A stretch of DNA of 5,779 nucleotides from Sulfurimonas sp. (GTDB lineage Bacteria; Campylobacterota; Campylobacteria; Campylobacterales; Sulfurimonadaceae): the NCBI GenBank assembly GCA_026988735.1, contig JALSKR010000286.1, positions 1 to 5,779 on the forward strand, in the 5' to 3' direction. A model generated the notes under the pieces. That model did no database searches and was not told the origin of the DNA. It worked only from the letters and a program-made list of their open reading frames with translations. Below are positions 1-5,779 of the stretch, one piece after another. The number at the start of each line of letters is the position of its first letter. Positions within the stretch are counted from its first letter, which is position 1. The position numbers and the translations under genes are program-made.

Positions 1-51
1 GGGTTCCGAAGATAAAATCAAAATTATTTTTAAATTACGATATATTTGTGC

Positions 52-68
52 AATTATACCGTATAATT
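52..68. repeat. 17-bp palindrome with TATAAT on both strands
   Basis: AATTATAC-C-GTATAATT is a perfect inverted repeat with 8-bp arms around a single central base. It places a consensus TATAAT on the + strand (62-67) and another on the - strand (53-58). It could be a symmetric, divergently firing -10 region or a repressor operator overlapping the promoter. No minus-strand ATG is seen between it and the left edge, so any divergent gene would begin outside the window. Confidence 0.6.
62..67 (+). promoter_or_regulatory. -10 box of the flavoprotein gene, probably leaderless
   Basis: A perfect TATAAT ends 6 nt before the ATG at 74, so transcription would be expected to begin at or within a base or two of the A of the start codon. 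No AGGA/GAGG-like ribosome binding site lies upstream of the ATG. No convincing -35 hexamer is visible; the upstream bases are simply A/T-rich, as is common for Campylobacterota sigma-70 promoters. The box lies in the right arm of a 17-bp palindrome. Confidence 0.6.
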
Positions 69-73
69 AGCCT

Positions 74-1216
74 ATGAAATATTATGATGTGATTATTTTG
101 GGTGCCGGGGCGAGTGGATTGATGTGTGCAGGCAGTCTGAGTCAAAAAATACGTGTTGCTATAATTGATGGCAATGAAAAACCTGCAAAAAAGCTCAAAA
201 TATCGGGTGGCGGGAAATGTAACATTACCAATATCAGTGTGAAAATAGATAATTTCGATGGTGATGAAGAGTTAATTAGTGCCTCATTTAAGCACTTTTC
301 AAAAGAAAATTTACTTGATTTTTTAGAAAGAAACAGAGTAGAACTTGAGCTGAGAAAAGGGCGCTACTATTTTTGTAAAAACTCTTCTGATGATATTATC
401 AATGTATTGAAAAAAAATGCAAAAAACAGTGAAATGATTTTAAATAACAGGGTGTTACATGTAAGCAAATCAGAAGATTTTTTTACAGTCACGACAGACA
501 AAAACAAATACATGGCAAAAAAAGTTGTTGTAGCTACGGGCGGAAAAAGTTTTCAAACACTTGGTGCAAGTGATATAGGCTTACAAATTGCAAAAAGTTT
601 TGGAATTGGAGTGAAAGAATTTACGCCTGCACTTGTCGGGCTCACACTGCAAAAAGAGCAGTTTTGGATGAAAGAGCTCAGCGGGTTGAGCTGCTATGTA
701 CATGTAAAGGTGGCAGGAAAAACGCTCAAAGAAGAGATGCTTTTTGCACATAAAGGCATAAGCGGTCCTGTAATTTTGTCAACTTCGCTCTATTGGAAAA
801 AAGGTGAAATCAGTATAGACTTTTTACCGGATAAAAATATATTGGAATTGATACAAAAGAGTAAAAAACTGGTAAGTTCACTCATCCCTTTGCCAAAACG
901 ACTTGCAAAAGCACTTTTAGATGCTATAGATGTAAAAGATAAAGAGTGCTCAAAAGTAACAAACAGGGAAAAAGAGTTGTTACAAACTTTGCATAATTAT
1001 ACTTTTTCTCCTGCTGGAAATTTTGGTTTTACCAAAGCTGAGGTCAGTAGAGGGGGCGTGTTGGCAGATGAGCTTACATGTAAGAGCTTGGAATCTAGAA
1101 AAGTAAAAGGCCTGTATTTTATAGGTGAAGTGGTGGATGTAACGGGTGAGCTGGGCGGTTATAATTTTCAGTGGGCATTTTCAAGTGCCTACAGTTGTGC
1201 AAAATTTCTAAAATAA
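74..1216 (+). CDS. NAD(P)/FAD-dependent oxidoreductase, HI0933/BaiN-like family
   Basis: This 380-residue cytoplasmic flavoprotein belongs to the HI0933-like (PF03486) family, which databases also name BaiN/RdsA or aminoacetone-oxidase-like. The physiological substrate of most members is unknown. An N-terminal Rossmann fold has the dinucleotide-binding GAGASG at residues 10-15 and an acidic D32 at the end of the second strand. The family signature KKLKISGGGKCNITN follows at 39-53. A second FAD-contacting segment, VVVATGG, is at about 151-157. The C-terminus carries GLYFIGEVVDVTGE (346-359) and GGYNFQWA (361-368), the family's FAD-closing motif. Length is at the short end of the usual 380-420 residues and the protein looks intact. 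ATG 74 is the only plausible start: an in-frame TAG sits at 68-70, and the next ATG (M17) would remove the GxGxxG motif. The family assignment is firm; the reaction is not known. Confidence 0.93.
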   Translation: MKYYDVIILGAGASGLMCAGSLSQKIRVAIIDGNEKPAKKLKISGGGKCNITNISVKIDNFDGDEELISASFKHFSKENLLDFLERNRVELELRKGRYYFCKNSSDDIINVLKKNAKNSEMILNNRVLHVSKSEDFFTVTTDKNKYMAKKVVVATGGKSFQTLGASDIGLQIAKSFGIGVKEFTPALVGLTLQKEQFWMKELSGLSCYVHVKVAGKTLKEEMLFAHKGISGPVILSTSLYWKKGEISIDFLPDKNILELIQKSKKLVSSLIPLPKRLAKALLDAIDVKDKECSKVTNREKELLQTLHNYTFSPAGNFGFTKAEVSRGGVLADELTCKSLESRKVKGLYFIGEVVDVTGELGGYNFQWAFSSAYSCAKFLK

Positions 1217-1220
1217 AAAA

Positions 1221-1598
1221 TTAAAGTTTCAACTGTTTCATAAAATTATTTGCAATCATTTCACCTTTGCTCTTAAAAATATCCGCGGCTTCTTTTTCAT
1301 ACAGTCTGTCTATTGTTTTTGAAAAAAGTTCCAGCCATCTTTGAAAACTTTCTTTACTGAGTCCGGGCATATCTATGTGGGGTGTTAGGGGTGTACCGTT
1401 ATACTTGCTGTCACCTATCGTGACAGATGCCCAAAAGTCTGTCAGAAGATTAAGATGATCTTGCCATTCATCCGAAATCATCTCATCACCAAGTCTTTCA
1501 ATAAAAAAATCAGCGATAAGATCGTCTTTGAGCACGCTGCTGTAAAAGCGGTCAGCCATGACACGAATGTTTTTTTTGGTAATAGTCTGGTATTGCAT
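1221..1598 (-). CDS. Group III truncated haemoglobin (Ctb-like)
   Basis: A 125-residue 2-on-2 globin, the expected size for group III truncated haemoglobins such as Campylobacter jejuni Ctb. Haem-pocket residues can be read directly: Tyr19 (B10, in an FY pair), His48 (E7), proximal His74 (F8, in PLTPHIDMP) and Trp88 (G8). In Ctb the corresponding residues are Tyr19, His46, His72 and Trp86, so the pocket is complete. The PxxPHxDxP segment before helix G and the FW pair at 55-56 are also typical. It is a soluble cytoplasmic haem protein. Ctb binds O2 very tightly and has been linked to moderating intracellular oxygen and NO/peroxide chemistry; the role here is inferred. The start ATG (1596-1598) follows GAGG with a short 4-nt spacing. 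The gene is convergent with the flavoprotein and stands under its own FNR-type promoter. Confidence 0.95.
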   Translation of the reverse strand: MQYQTITKKNIRVMADRFYSSVLKDDLIADFFIERLGDEMISDEWQDHLNLLTDFWASVTIGDSKYNGTPLTPHIDMPGLSKESFQRWLELFSKTIDRLYEKEAADIFKSKGEMIANNFMKQLKL

Positions 1599-1602
1599 AA
1601 AA

Positions 1603-1606
1603 CCTC
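1603..1606 (-). promoter_or_regulatory. Ribosome binding site of the truncated haemoglobin
   Basis: On the minus strand GAGG lies 4 nt before the ATG at 1598. The spacing is short but supports this start, which also gives the family-typical N-terminus and length. Confidence 0.6.
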
Positions 1607-1626
1607 ATTTGTCTGTTTTGTATAAA

Positions 1627-1637
1627 ATTATATTATA
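1627..1637 (-). promoter_or_regulatory. Tandem overlapping -10 boxes of the truncated haemoglobin gene
   Basis: Read on the minus strand this is TATAATATAAT, two consensus -10 hexamers sharing one base (1637-1632 and 1632-1627). The downstream copy starts 29.5 bp from the centre of the FNR-type box, exactly the geometry of an activator centred at -41.5. It would start transcription near 1620 and give a leader of about 22 nt that includes the GAGG. Confidence 0.65.
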
Positions 1638-1654
1638 TAGCAGAAGAGATTTAT

Positions 1655-1668
1655 TTGATATAAATCAA
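1655..1668. promoter_or_regulatory. FNR/ANR/DNR-type operator, perfect TTGAT-N4-ATCAA
   Basis: TTGAT-ATAA-ATCAA is an exact match to the consensus of the FNR branch of the CRP/FNR family. These regulators sense oxygen through an iron-sulfur cluster (FNR/ANR) or NO through haem (DNR/NNR). Its centre at 1661.5 lies 29.5 bp upstream of the nearest base of the downstream -10 copy of the haemoglobin promoter, which predicts class II activation. In C. jejuni the related ctb gene is controlled by NssR through a TTAAC-N4-GTTAA site, so the half-site here differs. The regulator is not encoded in the window. Confidence 0.75.
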
Positions 1669-1675
1669 TCAGAAA

Positions 1676-1716
1676 TACCTTGCTTTTAACCTGATTCTTT
1701 AAAGTTTTACAAGGTA
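1676..1716. repeat. Imperfect hairpin-forming inverted repeat in the divergent intergenic region
   Basis: TACCTTG (1676-1682) and CAAGGTA (1710-1716) are perfect 7-bp complements. An inner pairing of CTTTTAA (1683-1689) with TTTAAAG (1698-1704) has one mismatch, and about 5 unpaired bases lie on the right side. It could be a leader structure of the small gene at 1775, a dyad for a regulator, or chance in AT-rich DNA. The rest of 1599-1774 holds the haemoglobin promoter elements and the ribosome binding site of the 60-residue gene; I found no RNA gene there. Confidence 0.3.
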
Positions 1717-1762
1717 CAAATTGGCTACACTTTAGTATTATCCCGAATTATTATAGAAATCC

Positions 1763-1768
1763 AAAGGA
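1763..1768 (+). promoter_or_regulatory. Ribosome binding site of the 60-residue protein
   Basis: AAAGGA lies 6 nt before the ATG at 1775. This is a good Shine-Dalgarno match and the main evidence that the small frame is translated. Confidence 0.65.
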
Positions 1769-1774
1769 TTACAG

Positions 1775-1957
1775 ATGAGCAGAGTAGATATAAAAGTACA
1801 GGTAAATCTTTTAAAAGAGGCGAAAAGTTATTTTGACAATGTAAAACAAAAAGACAATGTTGTATTAACACAGGAACACATCTTAGAGTGGCTTGAGGTT
1901 TTCTATGATGATCGTATCCGAATGGATACATGTAATGAAGCAACGGTAAAAAGATAA
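1775..1957 (+). CDS. Small hypothetical protein, 60 residues
   Basis: I do not recognise this protein. It is a charged, soluble-looking polypeptide with no signal peptide or membrane segment. Residues of about 9-25 (LLKEAKSYFDNVKQ) and 32-48 (TQEHILEWLEVFYDDRI) look like two amphipathic helices joined by a short polar linker, followed by a polar tail with a single cysteine. The balanced Lys/Glu/Asp composition and the AAAGGA site 6 nt before the ATG favour a real gene over a chance frame. The antisense frame over the same DNA translates to an implausible Cys/Leu/His-rich string. It lies between the divergent haemoglobin promoter and uvrB, ending 38 nt before the uvrB ATG. It might share control with the haemoglobin through the FNR-type box, but no clear plus-strand -10 is seen at the right distance. 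Confidence 0.65.
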   Translation: MSRVDIKVQVNLLKEAKSYFDNVKQKDNVVLTQEHILEWLEVFYDDRIRMDTCNEATVKR

Positions 1958-1982
1958 ATATTTGATGTTTCTTTCATTTGGA

Positions 1983-1988
1983 TATAAT
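1983..1988 (+). promoter_or_regulatory. -10 box of uvrB, probably leaderless
   Basis: TATAAT lies 7 nt before the ATG at 1996, so the predicted start point is the A at 1995 or 1996. A weak -35 candidate, TTGATG (1962-1967), precedes it with a 15-bp spacer. No Shine-Dalgarno sequence lies before either the ATG or the upstream TTG at 1978. Confidence 0.55.
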
Positions 1989-1995
1989 TCCATCA

Positions 1996-3978
1996 ATGAA
2001 AAAGAAACCAGAATTTAAAGTAGTATCGCCTTATGAACCGGCGGGCGATCAACCGACAGCCATAAAAAAACTCTCAGACTCTATACTTAAAGGGAACCGT
2101 TATCAAACACTTGAGGGTGTAACGGGGAGTGGTAAAACACACACTATGGCAAGAGTCATAGAGAATGTGAAGATGCCGACTATTATCATGACGCATAACA
2201 AAACTCTTGCAGCACAGCTCTACAGTGAGTTTCGTCAGTTTTTCCCAAACAATCATGTTGAATATTTCGTCTCTTATTATGATTATTATCAGCCAGAAGC
2301 TTATATTCCGCGTCAGGATCTGTTTATAGAAAAAGATTCCGCTATCAATGATGAGTTAGAGCGTCTTCGTCTCTCGGCTACGGCAAATCTGCTCTCTTAT
2401 GATGATGTGATTGTCATTGCTTCTGTTTCTGCGAACTATGGTTTGGGTGATCCTGAGGAGTACCAAAACATGGTGCAGGTTTTAGAGGTTGGTGATGAAA
2501 TAGCACAAAAAAAACTGCTGCTTCGTTTGGTAGAGATGGGATACTCTCGAAATGACAGTTATTTTGACAGTGGGCACATTAGAGTAAATGGAGAAAGCAT
2601 TGATATTTATCCGCCGTATTTTGAACAAGAGGCGATTCGTGTTGAATTTTTTGGCGATGAAATAGAAGCCATCTATACCTTTGATGTGATTGACAACAAA
2701 AAGCTTGAAGAGCATAAAAGTGTGACTGTTTATGCGACTTCACAGTTTAGTGTCTCTCAGGAGAAAATGTCTGTGGCTATCAAACGCATAGAAGAGGAGC
2801 TTGATGAGAGGCTTGCTTATTTTCAAAAAGAGGGAAAATTGGTTGAGTATCAAAGGCTCAAGCAACGCGTTGAGTTTGACTTGGAAATGCTGCAGACAAC
2901 AGGAATGTGTAAAGGAATAGAAAACTACTCAAGACTTTTGACAAATAAAAAACCGGGAGAAGCCCCTTTTACTTTGCTTGATTATTTTGAGCAAAACCAC
3001 AAAGAGTATCTTGTTATTGTCGATGAATCCCATGTTTCACTGCCACAGTATCGTGGAATGTATGCAGGAGACAGAGCCAGAAAAGAGGTGCTTGTGGATT
3101 ATGGCTTTCGTCTGCCCTCAGCGCTTGACAACCGTCCTTTAAAAGCAGAAGAGTATATCAACAAAGCACCGCATTATCTTTTTGTTTCAGCGACACCTTC
3201 TGAATATGAACTTGAAATGTCAGCAGTTAAAGCCGAACAGATTATCCGTCCCACAGGACTGCTTGACCCTGTTATAGAGATAAAATCCTCTGACAATCAG
3301 GTAGAAGATATTCATGATGAGATTAAAAAAACAATTGCTAAAGACGAACGGGTTTTAATCACGGTGCTTACAAAGAAAATGGCAGAAGCCTTGACGAAGT
3401 ATCTAGCGGATTTGGGAATAAAAGTACAGTATATGCACTCAGATATTGATACAATCGAGCGAAATCAAATCATTCGTTCTTTGCGTCTGGGTGAGTTTGA
3501 TGTACTTATAGGAATCAATTTACTGCGTGAAGGTTTAGACTTGCCTGAAGTCTCTTTGGTAGCAATTTTGGATGCAGACAAAGAGGGATTTTTGAGAAGT
3601 GAAACGGCACTTGTGCAGACTATAGGACGCGGAGCAAGAAATGAGAACGGTCGGGTTATTTTATATGCCAATAAAATGACAGGTTCTATGCAAAGAGCGA
3701 TAGACAAAACAAATGCAAGACGGGCAATTCAAGAAGCTTATAATAAAAAACATGGCATTATCCCGACAACAACGAAGAGAGCATTAGATGAAAATCTCAA
3801 GGTTGAAGAGCATGGCGGTTTGTATCAAAAGTATAAAAAACAGGATAAAATACCGCCGAGTGAAAGAAAAGCGATGATAAAAGAGCTTTCTTTGAAAATG
3901 AAAGAGGCGGCACGTGAACTCAATTTTGAAGAAGCGGCCCGTCTGCGCGATGAGATAACAAAAATAAAAAAATTATAG
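1996..3978 (+). CDS. uvrB: Excinuclease ABC subunit UvrB
   Basis: UvrB is the damage-verifying helicase-like subunit of nucleotide excision repair. It is loaded by UvrA, opens the strands around the lesion and recruits UvrC for incision. At 660 residues it is full length for the family. Visible motifs in order: PYEPAGDQP near the N-terminus (12-20), Walker A GVTGSGKT (41-48), the DNA-inserting beta-hairpin [12 protein letters not shown] (94-105), Walker B DESH (343-346), helicase motif SATP (398-401), LREGLDLPE (510-518), motif [10 protein letters not shown] (541-548) and the C-terminal UVR domain that contacts UvrC (about 623-660). I chose ATG 1996 over the in-frame TTG at 1978. The extra six residues are not family-like, the TTG has no ribosome binding site, and the TATAAT at 1983-1988 lies between the two codons. 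The dedA-like gene follows after 14 nt, probably on the same transcript. Confidence 0.98.
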   Translation: MKKKPEFKVVSPYEPAGDQPTAIKKLSDSILKGNRYQTLEGVTGSGKTHTMARVIENVKMPTIIMTHNKTLAAQLYSEFRQFFPNNHVEYFVSYYDYYQPEAYIPRQDLFIEKDSAINDELERLRLSATANLLSYDDVIVIASVSANYGLGDPEEYQNMVQVLEVGDEIAQKKLLLRLVEMGYSRNDSYFDSGHIRVNGESIDIYPPYFEQEAIRVEFFGDEIEAIYTFDVIDNKKLEEHKSVTVYATSQFSVSQEKMSVAIKRIEEELDERLAYFQKEGKLVEYQRLKQRVEFDLEMLQTTGMCKGIENYSRLLTNKKPGEAPFTLLDYFEQNHKEYLVIVDESHVSLPQYRGMYAGDRARKEVLVDYGFRLPSALDNRPLKAEEYINKAPHYLFVSATPSEYELEMSAVKAEQIIRPTGLLDPVIEIKSSDNQVEDIHDEIKKTIAKDERVLITVLTKKMAEALTKYLADLGIKVQYMHSDIDTIERNQIIRSLRLGEFDVLIGINLLREGLDLPEVSLVAILDADKEGFLRSETALVQTIGRGARNENGRVILYANKMTGSMQRAIDKTNARRAIQEAYNKKHGIIPTTTKRALDENLKVEEHGGLYQKYKKQDKIPPSERKAMIKELSLKMKEAARELNFEEAARLRDEITKIKKL

Positions 3979-3980
3979 GA
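3977..3980 (+). promoter_or_regulatory. Ribosome binding site of the dedA-like gene, overlapping the uvrB stop
   Basis: AGGA shares its first two bases with the TAG stop of uvrB and lies 12 nt before the ATG at 3993, a long spacing. The overlap suggests that ribosomes finishing uvrB help initiation on the next gene. Confidence 0.4.
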
Positions 3981-3992
3981 TAATACAAATAG

Positions 3993-4553
3993 ATGGAAGA
4001 CACATTTAGTAACTTGGTAACATACGGATATATAGGGCTTTTTATATACTCTTTGGGTGGTGGGTTTATCGGACTTGTTGCTGCAAGCGTTTTAAGCTTT
4101 ATGGGGAAGATGGATTTGACAATGTCAATTACTATAGCATTCTTAGGAAATGCACTTGGAGATATTTTACTTTTTTGGCTGACAAGATACCAAAAATCCA
4201 TGATGGTTGAGGGGCTGCGTAAACACAGAAGAAAATTAGCACTTGCTCATATTCTTATAAAAAAGCATGGGGACTGGGTTATTTTTATTCAAAAATTTAT
4301 CTATGGACTCAAAACTATTGTGCCTATTGCTATCGCATTAACGAAGTATGATTTTAAGAAGTTTGCAATTTTCAATGTTTTTGCGGCAGCTATCTGGGCT
4401 TTGGTATTTGGTCTGAGCAGTTACTATTTTGGTGCAGTTTTAAGCAAATTTGCAGTTTATATCAGTGATAACAAATGGATTGCACCTGTTATTCTTTTGG
4501 CAATCGGTGGATTAGTTTGGTTGTATTTGGAAAAAGCGACAAAAAAGAAGTAG
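3993..4553 (+). CDS. DedA-family (SNARE-associated/VTT domain) inner membrane protein
   Basis: A 186-residue polytopic membrane protein. Hydrophobic stretches at about 11-37, 44-64, 96-116, 124-146 and 161-179 fit the DedA fold with re-entrant segments, and the tail is Lys-rich (KATKKK). The family signature F-x-(R)F-x-x-G-x-R-T-x-x-P is present as FIQKFIYGLKTIVP (98-111), with Lys in place of the two usual arginines. GNALGD (52-57) is the usual motif after the first membrane segment. The acidic pair of canonical members such as E. coli YqjA (LEN and PGD/PGE) is not evident: the corresponding region reads SLGGGFIGLVAAS. DedA proteins support envelope integrity and proton-motive-force homeostasis, and some act as undecaprenyl-phosphate or phospholipid flippases; this variant could differ. 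It is cotranscribed with uvrB by spacing, with no obvious functional link. Family confidence is good; the substrate is unknown. Confidence 0.85.
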   Translation: MEDTFSNLVTYGYIGLFIYSLGGGFIGLVAASVLSFMGKMDLTMSITIAFLGNALGDILLFWLTRYQKSMMVEGLRKHRRKLALAHILIKKHGDWVIFIQKFIYGLKTIVPIAIALTKYDFKKFAIFNVFAAAIWALVFGLSSYYFGAVLSKFAVYISDNKWIAPVILLAIGGLVWLYLEKATKKK

Positions 4554-4557
4554 GGTT

Positions 4558-4589
4558 AGAGAGTAAAAGCTTTTGGCTTTTACTTCTCT
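4558..4589. terminator. Hairpin terminator between convergent dedA-like gene and pckA
   Basis: The left arm AGAGAGTAAAAGC (4558-4570) pairs with GCTTTTACTTCTCT (4576-4589) around the 5-nt loop TTTTG: 13 pairs with one bulged base. On the + strand a short TTTT (4592-4595) follows, consistent with termination of the uvrB-dedA transcript. On the - strand the nearest T-run is over 10 nt further on, so bidirectional action is less certain. The pckA stop codon (4580-4582) lies inside the right arm. Confidence 0.6.
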
Positions 4590-5779
4590 AGTTTTGGTCC
4601 GGCAGCAGAAAAGTCAAATTCACTGTCAGAGTCCTGGTAACGTTTAAAGTTTTCAATAAACATTTGAGCAAGTTCATCACGAGTTTTGTCAAAATCTTCT
4701 TTATCTTCCCATGCATTTCTAGGGTTTAATAGTTCAGGATTAATATCACCTAGCGTTTTAGGTACTTGGAGTCCAAATGTTTCGGTAGTGTCAAATTCAC
4801 TTTTGTTAATAGTTCCATCTAAGATTGCATTGATACATGCACGCGTATCTTTGAGGCTCATACGCTTTCCGACACCATATTTTCCACCCGTCCACCCAGT
4901 ATTTACGAGGTAAACATTTACATTGTGTTTATCAATTTTTTCACCAAGAAGTTTTGCATATACTGTAGGATGGAGCGTCATAAATGCCTCTCCAAAACAT
5001 GCAGAAAAAGTTGCAACAGGTTCTGTAATACCGCGTTCAGTTCCGGCAACTTTTGCAGTATAACCACTTAAAAAGTAGTACATTGCCTGTTCTCGTGTAA
5101 GCTTGGAAACAGGAGGAAGAACACCAAAAGCATCAGCAGATAAGAAAATAATATTTTCAGGATGTCCACCCATCAAATCTGGTTTGTGGTTTTTGATATG
5201 CTCTATAGGGTAAGAGACACGAGTGTTTTCAGTTTTTGAGCCATCTTCATAATCCACTTCACCATCTTCACTCATAACAATGTTTTCCAAAAGAGCATCT
5301 TTTGTTATTGCACCGAAAATTTCAGGCTCACTTTTTGCATCAAGGTTAATGACTTTTGCATAACATCCACCCTCGAAGTTAAAGACTCCCTGATCATCCC
5401 AACCATGCTCATCATCACCAATAAGTGCGCGTTTTGGATCTGTTGAGAGTGTTGTTTTTCCAGTTCCGCTAAGACCGAAGAAAAGTGCAGTATCTCCACG
5501 CTCTCCAACATTTGCAGAACAGTGCATAGAGAGTTTTCCATCAAGAGGTAACCAGTAGTTCATCATTGAAAAAATACCTTTTTTCAACTCACCGCCATAC
5601 CATGTACCACCGATGATAGCCATATTTCTTTCAACATCAAAAAGTACGAAAACTTCTGAGTTCATACCATGCTCTTTCCATTTGTCATTGACAGCTTTAC
5701 AGGCATTTAAAACGGTAAAATCTGACTTGAAGTTTTCTAATTCCGCAGGAGTAGGGCGGATGAACATATTTTTAACAAA
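4580..5779 (-). CDS. pckA: Phosphoenolpyruvate carboxykinase (ATP), partial, N-terminus off the right edge
   Basis: ATP-dependent PEP carboxykinase interconverts oxaloacetate plus ATP with PEP, CO2 and ADP, linking the TCA pool to gluconeogenesis. The 399 codons present are the C-terminal three quarters of a protein normally of about 525-540 residues. The frame stays open to the edge (FVKN precedes the first Met at 5767), so that Met is internal; FIRPT right after it matches the conserved interior of the family. Visible sites in order: [12 protein letters not shown] (metal/substrate lysine, about 5576-5614), MHCSANVG (metal-binding His, about 5505-5528), P-loop [11 protein letters not shown] (about 5445-5478), [10 protein letters not shown] (metal-binding Asp), [12 protein letters not shown] (substrate Arg) and [15 protein letters not shown] (nucleotide-binding region). 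No frameshift or missing catalytic residue is seen in the visible part. Promoter and start are outside the window. In an autotrophic campylobacterotan it would supply PEP for sugar synthesis; that is inference. Confidence 0.97.
   Translation of the reverse strand, partial: FVKNMFIRPTPAELENFKSDFTVLNACKAVNDKWKEHGMNSEVFVLFDVERNMAIIGGTWYGGELKKGIFSMMNYWLPLDGKLSMHCSANVGERGDTALFFGLSGTGKTTLSTDPKRALIGDDEHGWDDQGVFNFEGGCYAKVINLDAKSEPEIFGAITKDALLENIVMSEDGEVDYEDGSKTENTRVSYPIEHIKNHKPDLMGGHPENIIFLSADAFGVLPPVSKLTREQAMYYFLSGYTAKVAGTERGITEPVATFSACFGEAFMTLHPTVYAKLLGEKIDKHNVNVYLVNTGWTGGKYGVGKRMSLKDTRACINAILDGTINKSEFDTTETFGLQVPKTLGDINPELLNPRNAWEDKEDFDKTRDELAQMFIENFKRYQDSDSEFDFSAAGPKLEK

Noticed and set aside
1198..1254. 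TGCAAA ... TTTGCA pairing across the flavoprotein/haemoglobin junction as a terminator
   Set aside because: It is only 6 bp with a loop of more than 40 nt and no adjoining T-run, so it is likely chance.
1713..1726. Possible sigma-54 promoter (GG...GGC) before the small gene
   Set aside because: The spacing between the GG and GC elements is 9 instead of the required 10 nt, and the -12 context is a poor match.
1725..1943. Antisense frame opposite the 60-residue gene
   Set aside because: The product is rich in Cys, His and Leu runs with no ribosome binding site support, and it would overlap almost all of a better-supported plus-strand gene.
1978..1995. TTG start giving UvrB six extra N-terminal residues
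   Set aside because: It has no ribosome binding site, the extra residues are not family-like, and the best promoter lies downstream of the TTG.
3993..4553. uvrB plus dedA-like gene as a functional repair module
   Set aside because: Tight spacing supports cotranscription only; nothing in the DedA-like sequence suggests a DNA repair role.
5765..5767. ATG at 5767 as the true start of pckA
   Set aside because: The frame is open to the window edge and the sequence there matches the interior of the family; about 130 residues are expected upstream.
1..5779. Mobile element, CRISPR array, tRNA/rRNA, toxin-antitoxin or phage-defence system
   Set aside because: No repeats of array type, transposase or integrase motifs, structured RNA signatures or paired small toxin-antitoxin genes were seen; the genes are standard core functions.

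Overview
This is an ordinary chromosomal stretch from an AT-rich bacterium. It most likely belongs to the Campylobacterota (Epsilonproteobacteria), with a Sulfurimonas-like free-living lineage as best guess. The assignment rests on low GC with A/T-ending codons, a group III truncated haemoglobin whose length and haem-pocket positions match Campylobacter jejuni Ctb almost one for one, and promoters with TATAAT -10 boxes but weak -35 elements. It was inferred by reading and not by database search.

Layout: (1) 1-73, a promoter region with a 17-bp palindrome that carries TATAAT on both strands. (2) 74-1216 (+), an HI0933/BaiN-type FAD-binding oxidoreductase. (3) 1221-1598 (-), a group III truncated haemoglobin, convergent with the flavoprotein and separated from it by only 4 nt. 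(4) 1599-1774, a divergent control region with a perfect FNR-type box (TTGAT-N4-ATCAA) placed for class II activation of the haemoglobin gene. (5) 1775-1957 (+), a 60-residue protein of unknown function. (6) 1996-3978 (+), full-length uvrB. (7) 3993-4553 (+), a small DedA-family membrane protein 14 nt behind uvrB. (8) 4558-4589, a terminator-like hairpin between convergent genes. (9) 4580-5779 (-), the C-terminal three quarters of ATP-dependent phosphoenolpyruvate carboxykinase (pckA), running off the right edge.

The genes are mostly unrelated housekeeping functions: DNA repair, membrane maintenance, gluconeogenic carbon flow and a flavoenzyme. uvrB and the dedA-like gene look like one transcription unit. 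The haemoglobin stands alone under an oxygen- or NO-sensing type of promoter.

No mobile element, CRISPR array, tRNA, rRNA or novel multi-gene system was seen. The most notable signals are regulatory: the FNR-type promoter of the haemoglobin, and two genes (the flavoprotein and uvrB) whose TATAAT boxes lie 6-7 nt before an ATG with no Shine-Dalgarno sequence, as expected for leaderless mRNAs.
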